DNA of 24,258 nucleotides from Chara braunii (lineage: Eukaryota > Streptophyta > Charophyceae > Charales > Characeae), in assembly GCA_003427395.1 (NCBI GenBank), contig BFEA01000060.1, positions 2,296,178 through 2,320,435 of the forward strand, read 5' to 3'. Position 1 is the first letter of the stretch. Each line of letters begins with the position of its first letter. The position numbers and the translations under genes are program-made. The notes beneath the pieces are model-generated. The model did no database searches. It saw only the letters and a program-made list of their open reading frames with translations, and was not told the origin of the DNA. Of the stretch, positions 17,797 through 24,258 are shown in pieces.

Positions 17797-17918
17797 GGGC
17801 ATACGCACACTGCAACTTTTTTTACGCATTTCTAGACGGAATTGCGGCCAGGTACATCCAGGTATGGCCGTGAATGCAGTCAGATACATTTAAGAGACTT
17901 CTAGTGTGGGTATGCCCT
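17797..17918. mobile_element. Small inverted-repeat element, family AGGGCATAC, copy 2
   Basis: AGGGCATACGCACAC at the left end (17797-17811) pairs with GTGTGGGTATGCCCT at the right end (17904-17918), with one mismatch in 15 bp. Shared internal words (GCCGTGAATG, CAGATACAT, AGACTTCTAGTG) tie it to the element 200 bp upstream. Flanking TAA-like bases are present on both sides, but I could not fix a target duplication. Confidence 0.72.
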
Positions 17919-18010
17919 AACACAAGATTTCCTTGCATTTGTCATTCTGTATGACACAGCCTTTTCAGATTCTTTTGGATTGCATTCTGTGTGTTGTCTT
18001 TTTTTCCTGC

Positions 18011-18049
18011 CCTGCGCCCTGCGCCCTGCGCCCTGCGCCCCCCCCCCCC
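18011..18049. repeat. Heptamer (CCTGCGC)4 and C run
   Basis: Four exact CCTGCGC units (18011-18038) are followed by a run of C residues. Confidence 0.93.
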
Positions 18050-18368
18050 TCTCCTCCCGTTCCTTCCATGTTTCCAGTCGAGACTTGTATAGAGCTTCAT
18101 GATTTCCTGTGTGCTTTTTTGTACCTGTTTCTTTGACACCAGTATGATGGGGTCAGGCCAACTGTCGGTCCAAGCACCTGTGATGGAAGATTGACAAACC
18201 CACTCTAACCCGTTTTGCCAGAAATGCTGAGCATTTGGAAGGTGGTTGAAGTATGAGAGTGTGCGAATTGTGGCCGAAATAGCCACTCCCCGAGTGTGGA
18301 CCATGTTATGAGCTTTTGCTATTTGGACTACCGCTGAATGGGATCTGGTCAGGGCCATCAGCAAACAC

Positions 18369-18536
18369 ACCACTGTATTTCATGGCCTCCTGGATTGAAG
18401 GAGGCCTTGCGTTTCTCATGGTGACGTGTAGAATCGGACATCCAGCAACCACGCCACTGTATTTCATGGCCTCTTGGACTGAAGGAGACCTTGCGTTTGT
18501 CACGGTGACGCATAAAATCAGTTATCCTCCTGCCGC
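18369..18536. repeat. 84-bp tandem duplication
   Basis: CCACTGTATTTCATGGCCTC, TGGA.TGAAGGAG.CCTTGCGTTT and GGTGACG occur at 18369 and again 84 bp later. Because 84 is a multiple of three, the frame is preserved across copies (LYFMASW.EG.LAF), but no family is recognised. Confidence 0.88.
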
Positions 18537-18599
18537 TCTGGCAGCCACAGGCCCTGGTCTTCCAAAAGTACTGACTCAGTAGGTCTGGGTTTTCCACTC

Positions 18600-19028
18600 T
18601 CAGGGCCTGGTTGCACTACTCTCCATAGGCCACGTTTGGCGAGTAGGCGCCTGGTTGCACTTACTCGCCAAACTTGACGAATGCAAAATGTGTCAGACGG
18701 CTCGCCACACCGTCGACACAAGTTGTGGAGAGTGAATTCGGTTTCCCCACCTGACACAAGTTGTGGAGAGTGAATTCGGTTTCCCCGCCTGTGCACGGCG
18801 GTTTGTGGAGAGTGGTCCTCGGACCTCTCCACAAAACAGCTTTCTGCAGAGTGCAGGGCTTCACGAGTCGACATCAGGTAGACAAAAAAAAATAACTTCT
18901 CTGTAGAAGAAATATAATGGCGAGTAAGTGCAACCAGGACTGGAGTTCGGCGCGATTCTCAGTTTTTTCACTCTCCACGCATCCGCCACGAAATGTGACG
19001 GATGGCGAGCAGTGCAACTAGGCCCTCA
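18600..19028. mobile_element. 423-bp element with nested terminal inverted repeats and TCA flanks
   Basis: The outer ends 18603-18626 (GGGCCTGGTTGCACTACTC) and 19002-19025 are inverted repeats with 21 of 24 bases matching, flanked on both sides by TCA (18600-18602, 19026-19028). Inside, 18650-18670 and 18918-18938 (CCTGGTTGCACTTACTCGCCA) are perfect 21-bp inverted repeats of a closely related sequence. Shorter hairpins lie near both ends. A 3-bp target duplication and GGGCCTG ends recall PIF/Harbinger-type DNA transposons, although their usual target is TWA. There is no transposase, so this is a MITE-like element, possibly with a second family member inserted or internally duplicated. Confidence 0.75.
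18715..18790. repeat. 38-bp tandem duplication inside the nested element
   Basis: ACACAAGTTGTGGAGAGTGA followed by ATTCGGTTTCCCC occurs twice in succession (18715-18752, 18753-18790) with a few end differences. GTTTGTGGAGAG (near 18802) and CTCTCCACAAAAC (18826-18838) form a further hairpin. Confidence 0.88.
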
Positions 19029-19301
19029 CCCTGCCAGACACCGGTGTGGAGCCACCGGTACTCCCGGAAGTCATGGCTGTATACGAGCCGCGACGCGTTG
19101 GGCCAAACAGGCCTGGCGGCTCCAGTTCAGATTCATTCAAGTGGAAATGTAGCGTCTCTATTTTTTGTCGCCGCTGATGTATGGGCGAAGTACTGGTCGT
19201 TTAAGCTTGACAGGTCACATCCTCATGTGGTGATGGCTTGACAGAATGCACAGGATTTCCACATTCGTAGTCATTAGCTTTGGTCCACTTCTGGTTTGTG
19301 T

Positions 19302-19580
19302 TTGGGAGTCAAACCTGCCATCTCTCTGGAGGGATGCTTGGTCAGCTACTTCGCAGGGAAATGGTTGTCCCATTCATCCATTGTCTGGCACCTTCCTGGC
19401 CGGGGTCCACTCAGTCTACCATGTTTTTTTTTTTTTTTTTTTTTTTCCTTCCTTTTCCCATTCCTCCTACCATCTCTCTGGAGGGATGCTTGGTCCACTT
19501 CTTCACAGGAAATGCTCGTCCCTGACATTTATCGTCTGGCACCTTCCTGGCCGGAGTCCCCTCAATTGACCATGTTTTTT
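19302..19580. repeat. 152-bp spaced direct repeat with T tails, possibly SINE-derived
   Basis: CCATCTCTCTGGAGGGATGC (19318 and 19470), CTGGCACCTTCCTGGCCGG and ACCATGTTTTTT occur in two copies 152 bp apart, each ending in a T run. On the minus strand of the first copy, TAGCTGACCAAGC followed by GGTTTGACTCC (19317-19307) resembles A and B boxes of a tRNA-like promoter. The second copy lacks the B box. A SINE origin is possible but weak. Confidence 0.6.
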
Positions 19581-19664
19581 CTCTCTTTTTCCTTTTCCTT
19601 TCTTTTTCCCATTCCTTTTTTCTTAAGAAAAACAAGTGGATGCACCATGGTTTCACCCGCGGGT

Positions 19665-19665
<1 letters not shown>

Positions 19666-19754
<89 letters not shown>

Positions 19755-19755
19755 N

Positions 19756-19793
<38 letters not shown>
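19666..19793. repeat. (CT)n microsatellite
   Basis: A CT run of about 128 bases with one ambiguous base at 19755. The Leu/Ser and Arg/Glu frames across it are artefacts. Confidence 0.97.
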
Positions 19794-19797
<4 letters not shown>

Positions 19798-19914
19798 AAA
19801 AGACAAAAAACCATGTCAGCATATCTTTCCTTGTTCCTGCTGAAGATTCATTCTCATTTTTCCCATCCGTTGAGTAGTGGACCAAGCGGATCGCTCCCTG
19901 CAAGCCATTGAGAA

Positions 19915-19976
19915 AATGGCATTGAAAAATGGAAAAAGAACGTTCTCAATGGCATTGAAAAATGGAAAAAGAACGC
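19915..19976. repeat. 33-bp tandem duplication
   Basis: AATGGCATTGAAAAATGGAA followed by AAAGAACG occurs at 19915 and 19948. The 33-bp period keeps one frame open (MALKNGKRT twice), but the reading continues into low-complexity sequence. Confidence 0.9.
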
Positions 19977-20094
19977 ATTCCACAACGCGGAAACTGTTTC
20001 TAGAACGTCAGGAACGTCGTGCATCGAAAAGAAAAAGAAAAGAACTCCCCGCCCGCCTGCCTATCTGCCAGCTGCCATTTCCACAAAAAAAGCA

Positions 20095-20882
20095 TGACCG
20101 TGCCCTCCTCCCTTCTGCTCCCCCCATCGTTGGCCTCCCTCATCCCCCTCCGCCATACTCGTCCCTCCTCCGTCTCCACCATCATCCTCTTCTGGTGTTA
20201 TCCTTGTCCTCGTCATCATCATGTGTGTGTGTGTGTGTCATGTTCGCTCTACGCACCTTCACAAAAAAAGCATGACCGTGTTCGTGTTCGTTGTCCTCGC
20301 CCCCTTCACCCTTCCCCATCCTCCCACTCCCGCTGGTTATGTTGTCCCTTTTCCACCAGTCCCTACTCCCACTCCTTGCTGCGTCCTCTCCCCCGTCACC
20401 GTGCTCTTCCTCCTCCTCCCGCTTCTCCTCCTGTTCGTTTTCGCCGTCCTTCCCCTCCTCATCCTTCATCCTGCTCCCGCTCGCTATGCCGTTCCTCCTC
20501 TCCCTCCTCACCATGCTCCACCTCCTCCCGCTTCTCCTCCTCTTCATCTTCGCCGTCCTCCCTCTCCTTCCCCATTGTACTGCTCCCGGTTGCTATGTCG
20601 TCCCTCCTCCTCACATCCCTCCTGGAACTTGTGCTGCATTCTCTCCCCTTCAATCGTCATCGCGCTCGTCCTCCTCCACCCCCTTCTCCTCCTATTTGTG
20701 TTCATTGTCACCCCCCTCCCCATCCTTCGCCACCCTCCTGCTCCCGCTCATTATGCTGTCCCTCCTCCCACGGCGCTTTTCATCCACCCCCCTCTCTCCC
20801 TATTCGTGTTCGTTGTCCTCCCCCTCCTCATCGTTCCTCATCCTTCTGGCCCCGCTGGTTATGTCCTCCCTCCTCCTCCGGG
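20095..20882. repeat. C/T-rich degenerate minisatellite
   Basis: The plus strand is strongly pyrimidine-rich. A degenerate module containing CCCGCT..TTATG..GTCCCTCCTCC recurs about five times (near 20336, 20480, 20587, 20745, 20852) at spacings of roughly 108 to 158 bp, with TTCGTGTTCGTTGTCCTC-type words between them. AGCATGACCGTG after an A run occurs twice (20092 and 20270). Long frames (up to 311 codons) exist in all three plus-strand phases, which is expected from sequence poor in A on this strand and does not indicate a gene. Confidence 0.75.
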
Positions 20883-20885
20883 CTT

Positions 20886-20972
20886 AGGTCCCACTTGCAC
20901 GAATTAAGCGATATTGACCGTAGATCGCAAAGATCAACGGCCAGATTCTCGTAATCCGTGCAAGTGGGACCT
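20886..20972. repeat. 87-bp near-perfect hairpin (MITE or small-RNA precursor)
   Basis: Positions 20886-20926 and 20932-20972 are 41-base arms that align without gaps as reverse complements, 33 of 41 matching, with the outer 16 bp perfect (AGGTCCCACTTGCACG). The loop is five bases (GCAAA). The whole unit is palindromic with no spare sequence, unlike its pyrimidine-rich surroundings. It could be a minimal MITE or a foldback RNA precursor. No target-site duplication was found. Confidence 0.88.
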
Positions 20973-21470
20973 TGTCCCCGGTCCCTCCCGCAACTCCTGC
21001 TGAGTCCTGAGAGAGTTTTGCCTTTCTCCTCACCGTGCTTCCCCTCCTCCCGCCTCTCATCCTGGTCATGTCCATCGTCCTCGCCCTTCTGCCTACTATG
21101 CACTTGTATTCAAACATTGGTCACGTTGGGCCCCACCCACGCCACTCCTATCGCCCCCACGGGGCCCCACCCACGGACGCCGCCCGCACCGTTTTGGGCA
21201 GGCCGGGAAATATTACACCGCCTTCCCCAGGTGCGGTGTGACGCGATGCGGCGGCTCCCCGGGGAAATGAAAAATAGGGCGCACAAATTTTTTTTCCCCC
21301 TTTTGCCGCATTTCCAGCAACATTCGTCGCCGGTGGATCGGTCCTTGAACATTTGATACACCCACGCGTTCTAAACTGCGGTACGGCACTCCGGTACCGC
21401 CCCCCCCCCCCTGAATTTTCTTGGGCCCACAGGGGGCGTCACGTGAGGGCTGCTTTTCCCTTTAATTAAT
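20973..21470. other. No recognisable gene; GC-rich, C runs
   Basis: The sequence contains GGGCCCCACCCACG-type duplicates (near 21129 and 21161) and a C run at 21399-21412. Open frames are short and overlapping. Confidence 0.5.
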
Positions 21471-21484
21471 AGGATTAGGGTCTC

Positions 21485-21602
21485 GTTAGACACTCCTAAA
21501 AGAATCCTAAAATTTTTAGGACGAGTCCTAAAGGTTTTTTAGGATTTCGTGCGGCGTCGTTACACGCAATCCTAAAAATTATCTCTTAGGATTCGTCCTA
21601 GA
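21485..21602. repeat. Cluster of inverted TCCTAAAA / TTTTAGGA words
   Basis: TCCTAAAA or ATCCTAAA and the reverse TTTAGGA/TTAGGAT occur about nine times in 120 bp, giving overlapping inverted repeats such as AATCCTAAAA with TTTTTTAGGATT and TAGGACGAGTCCTA with TTAGGATTCGTCCTA. It lies just outside the candidate LTR and looks like a decayed palindromic element. Confidence 0.7.
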
Positions 21603-21629
21603 AGGTCTCCCGCAGCCGGTTTTCATATG

Positions 21630-22109
21630 TGTAACGAGCGTGAGGCTGAGGGTGAGCCGAGGGAGAGGAGAGAGAGGGGGAGAGTGAGAGCACACACACA
21701 CACTCACTCACTCGACACGACGGACTCGGACTGAGGATCGGACGCAGACACAGTGGCAAGGCACAAAGTCGAAGTCTTGGATTCCCGAATGCCGAAAACA
21801 GCAAGTCACACTGAGTACGAGTACAGCAGCAGAGAACTGGTACGAGACTGGTCCCCGTACCGTACGGGGAGCCGGTATAAGTACCGGTGACACGTACGGT
21901 ACTAGGGGCATTTTTGCAAAGGCCCCGAGGGCAGAAGTGAAAAATGCAGTATTTGAAAGTGGCGCCCGAATTGCAGCATGGCGCCAGTTGTCCAAAATCC
22001 TACGGTACCAAAGGAGGGGTTTGGAAAAAGGGTGCCAGGCCGAAAACGGGATGCAGCTGAAACAGAAAAAAGATAGAGCAGGGATCGAGCCCTGGCGAAG
22101 TCCGTAACA
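21630..22109 (-). repeat. Candidate 3' LTR of the chromovirus
   Basis: On the minus strand a polypurine tract is followed directly by TGTTACGG (22109-22102), a typical LTR start, and the block ends at GTTACA (21635-21630), giving TG...CA ends and imperfect TGTTAC/TGTAAC terminal repeats over 480 bp. It contains a 19-bp palindrome (TCCCCGTAC, C, GTACGGGGA at 21852-21870) and a weak TATA-like CTTATACC. The 5' LTR lies outside the window, so identity between LTRs and the target duplication cannot be tested. The left boundary could be 21628. Confidence 0.65.
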
Positions 22110-22124
22110 CTATCCCCTCCCTCT
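22110..22124 (-). promoter_or_regulatory. Polypurine tract for plus-strand DNA synthesis
   Basis: Reading the minus strand, AGAGGGAGGGGATAG immediately precedes the LTR start TGTTACGG. A purine run at this point is where reverse transcription of LTR retrotransposons primes the second DNA strand. Confidence 0.7.
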
Positions 22125-22281
22125 AGAAGGCAACGTCCCGGCTGCCAAAAATCATGAAGCAATGCTGAAATCTGTGAAGGACGGGACGGGGCCGATCACT
22201 GGTAAACAAGTCGAAAGGGAAGAGGGGTATAATGTGGGTGAGTAAGAGGGAACAGGGTTTGGTACCCGTGAACAGAGTTGA

Positions 22282-22560
22282 ACTAAAGGGAAGATAGGGA
22301 GCAGGATGGTCCTACTGATGGACTAAGGGGACTGCATGGTTCGCTGTAGGTTAAGGGGGAACAGAGTTCAGGGAACAGGGAACTTCTATTGATGTTCTAC
22401 TGGGTAAGGGAAACGGTGTTCAGGAAAACAGGGTATTTCTATTGATGTTCTACTTGGTAAGGGAAACGGTGTTTAGGAAAACAGGGTATTTCTATTGATG
22501 TTCTAGTGGGTAAAGGGGACAATGGTTAGGGAAACAGGGATCTGCTAATGATGTTCTACA
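22282..22560. repeat. 53-bp minisatellite in retrotransposon 3' region
   Basis: ATTGATGTTCTAC starts at 22388, 22441, 22494 and (as AATGATGTTCTAC) 22547, an exact 53-bp period. Each unit continues GGGTAAGGGAAACGGTGTT and ..GGAAAACAGGGTA. More diverged units extend left to about 22282 (CTACTGATGGACTAAGGGG, GGGAACAGAGTTCAGGGAACAGGG). Confidence 0.9.
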
Positions 22561-22760
22561 GGGTTGTCAAAGTCAAGAAAAATAAAAATGAAAATGTTTG
22601 TTCAGGATGCGAAGGCTGGTGTGTCCGAAGGAGTCGGAAGCAGAATCTCATGTAGGAACAGGGTTGTCAAAGTCGGGAAAAATAAAAATGAAAATGTTTG
22701 TTCAGGATGCGAAGGCTGGTGTGTCCGAAGGAGTCGGAAGCAGAATCTCATGTAGGAACA
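22561..22760. repeat. 100-bp tandem duplication in retrotransposon 3' region
   Basis: Positions 22561-22660 and 22661-22760 are identical except at two adjacent bases (AA at 22575-22576, GG at 22675-22676). This 98% identity marks a recent duplication inside the element. AAGTGTCCAAGTG at 22761 looks like the start of a diverged third copy. Confidence 0.95.
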
Positions 22761-23277
22761 AAGTGTCCAAGTGTCTTGAAAGGGGGTCTGCAGCGGTCTT
22801 CAGCAACTGCGATAGGTAGAAGTCCAAGAAGCGTAGTAGTAGTTCAAGTGTCAAGGTCCAAGTGCTAGGGTGCGTCCGGTACACGAACTGCAATGAGGTC
22901 TGATCTGGGAAGCAAGGAAGTCGCAGACTGATGCAAAGATCCATGTCACAAGTTGCTGCTCCAGTAAGTCCGCGAGTCAATGAAACAGCATGGTGCCAAA
23001 CCAGCTGCATAATCTCCATGAACAGTGAGGCAGCAGGCCATCGTCCTCGTGCGCTTGCCATTAGATCCTTTATCGCCGGCGTCACGCAAGTTCACAAGCA
23101 TTGGACAAGAGAGACAAGGTAGTGGAGAGGACGGATGGGACAAGGCTAGGCGAGGGCAAGGGCAGATCGGACATCAGGAATGCGGATCAAGGGAAGGGTG
23201 GACTGGGTTCAAGGGTGTGTGTAGAGCAGGGTTGCAAGGGTTTTTTGCGGGGGTTTATGCCATAGTGATATAGGTAT
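22761..23277 (-). other. Retrotransposon sequence between pol stop and minisatellites
   Basis: This stretch, on the element's sense strand, has a 127-codon frame (23085-22702) beginning MTPAIKDLMASARGRW that runs into the 100-bp duplication. No domain is recognised. It may be an additional accessory ORF or, more likely, untranslated sequence; a long 3' segment between pol and LTR is unusual for a compact chromovirus. Confidence 0.4.
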
Positions 23278-24258
23278 CTAGGACGTAGGATTAGCACGAT
23301 CATAGGCGCGGACAAGTTTCATGGCGTTCTTAAGATTAGAGAGAGGTTCCCATGTAGATTCTTCGTCGGGGTATCCGGTCCATTTGACTTTGTATTCAGT
23401 GATTGGTTCCGGATGATCAGACACTTGAGTGGTTCGTCGGCCGATGATGGTTTCGACAACGAATTCAGGGCCTGTGGGTAGCATGATTGGTGGAGGTCTA
23501 GGATATGGGCGGTCGGCGAATTGGAGCGGGGATTCATGGTATTCTTTTAGGTACTCGACATGGAAGACTGGGTGGACACGACTCATGTCAGGGGGCAGTT
23601 GGAGTTTGTAGTTGACGGGGGAGGTTTGTTCAATGATGGGGAAGAGACCGAGCCACTTGTTCGAGAGTTTCTTGTACAAGCCTTGTTCGGGTTCAAAGCG
23701 TTTGGCAGAAAGCCAGACTTTGTCCCCTACTTTGAATGGCACGTCACGTCTGTGTTTGTTAGTCTTGTTGGCTTGTTGTTCTTGTGTTCTTTCAAGGGCT
23801 TCGGTTGCTTCTCTGAGGAGTCTGTTCATTGTTCCTATCCATTCATTGAGAGAGGGGCAAGGGGTGGAGGGACTGAGCTGCGAGGGAAGCAAGAAATCGG
23901 AGGGCAAGCGGGGATGGCAGTCAAGGTCGAGGTAGAAAGGGGACATGCCAGTGGAGGGGCAGACAACATTGTTGTAGGCAATTTCGACGGTTGTGAGCAA
24001 CTGATCCCAATCGTGTTGGTGTGGATGACAATACTTTTGTAGGATTCTTTGGAGTGTATCGTTCATCTTCTCTGTTTGTCCATCGGTCTGTGGGTGGAAT
24101 GCAGTGCTATACTTGAGCGTGGTTCCGTAGGCCGTGAAGAGATGTTTCCAGAATTGTGAGAGGAAGCGAGGATCACNGTCACTGATAATGTTCTCGGGGA
24201 GGCCGTGATGGCGAGCAACATGGTCGAAGAAGAGTGTGGCGACGTCTTTGGCACTGTG
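23278..24258 (-). CDS. Ty3/Gypsy chromovirus integrase, C-terminal part with chromodomain (partial)
   Basis: The frame is open from the right window edge (24258) to a stop at 23278-23280, 326 codons, so the 5' part of pol is outside. Integrase inserts the element's DNA into host chromatin. Visible from the edge are HGLPENIISD with catalytic Asp at residue 27, then 35 residues, then catalytic Glu at residue 63 in PQTDGQTEKM: the D35E core. Later come FKVGDKVWLS (174-183), a divergent GPY/F-like motif KWLGLFPI (201-208), HPVFHVEYLK (229-238), and a chromodomain (about 265-320) with EYKVKWTGYPDEESTWEP, which usually guides insertion to marked chromatin. One ambiguous base at 24177 affects codon 28. 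The frame is otherwise intact, suggesting a fairly young copy. The first internal ATG (24066) is not the true start. Confidence 0.95.
   Translation of the reverse strand, partial: HSAKDVATLFFDHVARHHGLPENIISDXDPRFLSQFWKHLFTAYGTTLKYSTAFHPQTDGQTEKMNDTLQRILQKYCHPHQHDWDQLLTTVEIAYNNVVCPSTGMSPFYLDLDCHPRLPSDFLLPSQLSPSTPCPSLNEWIGTMNRLLREATEALERTQEQQANKTNKHRRDVPFKVGDKVWLSAKRFEPEQGLYKKLSNKWLGLFPIIEQTSPVNYKLQLPPDMSRVHPVFHVEYLKEYHESPLQFADRPYPRPPPIMLPTGPEFVVETIIGRRTTQVSDHPEPITEYKVKWTGYPDEESTWEPLSNLKNAMKLVRAYDRANPTS

Noticed and set aside
20019-20954. 311-codon plus-strand frame, Pro/Ser-rich
   Set aside because: All three plus-strand phases are open over the same pyrimidine-rich minisatellite, the frame runs into the unrelated 87-bp hairpin, and no domain is visible.
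22070-22100. B-box-like GGGCTCGATCCC on the minus strand (tRNA or SINE)
   Set aside because: No A box or cloverleaf accompanies it, and it lies at the start of the candidate LTR.
22282-22760. CRISPR-like array (53-bp and 100-bp repeats)
   Set aside because: Units are contiguous without unique spacers, and the setting is eukaryotic retrotransposon DNA.

Overview
The window reads as repeat-dense, largely non-coding nuclear DNA from a plant-lineage eukaryote. Three things point there: a decayed fragment of plastid rps19 embedded in the sequence, a U6 snRNA-like pseudogene, and the 3' half of a chromodomain-bearing Ty3/Gypsy (chromovirus) retrotransposon, together with many long dinucleotide repeats. 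A streptophyte alga would fit, but that is inference; nothing here fixes the species. No intact ordinary host gene is visible. The only convincing long reading frame is the retrotransposon integrase, which runs off the right edge.

Layout. Positions 1-1830 hold a CA tract and a 352-bp A/T-rich unit present twice in tandem; the second copy is split by a roughly 1-kb insertion with short terminal inverted repeats, subterminal GACACC/CCGGAC repeats and a 23-bp perfect hairpin. Positions 2270-2470 are plastid-derived rps19. Positions 2470-3300 carry the first decayed copy of an unidentified two-exon gene with a conserved GHF...W..DN motif. Positions 3584-4302 combine a U6 pseudogene, 47-bp repeats, a longer direct repeat and, between the repeats, a small CCHC zinc-knuckle ORF. 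Positions 4440-7090 contain remnants of an element family whose ends read TTAAACCACCAGTACTT. A tRNA-derived SINE at 7327-7683 is complete, with a 13-bp target-site duplication. From 7.9 to 11.3 kb there are microsatellites and local tandem duplications.

Positions 11.5-16.4 kb are an array of degenerate paralogous copies of one gene unit. The pieces encode the same GHF/DN module and a RING-like Cys/His module (FLACxSHVxCxxCL...CPVCR), all broken by stops and frameshifts. Positions 17.4-19.0 kb hold small inverted-repeat elements: a two-copy family ending AGGGCATAC, and a nested 423-bp element flanked by TCA. Positions 19.3-20.9 kb are tandem and low-complexity sequence, followed by an 87-bp near-perfect hairpin at 20886-20972. 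On the minus strand, 21630-24258 is the 3' end of the chromovirus: integrase, chromodomain, a long 3' untranslated stretch with 53-bp and 100-bp tandem repeats, polypurine tract and candidate 3' LTR.

The most noteworthy points are the multi-copy RING plus GHF/DN gene remnants, the zinc-knuckle ORF between direct repeats beside a U6 pseudogene, the intact SINE, the ~1-kb insertion with its empty-site paralog next door, and the 87-bp hairpin. Family assignments beyond rps19, U6, CCHC, SINE and chromovirus integrase are tentative.
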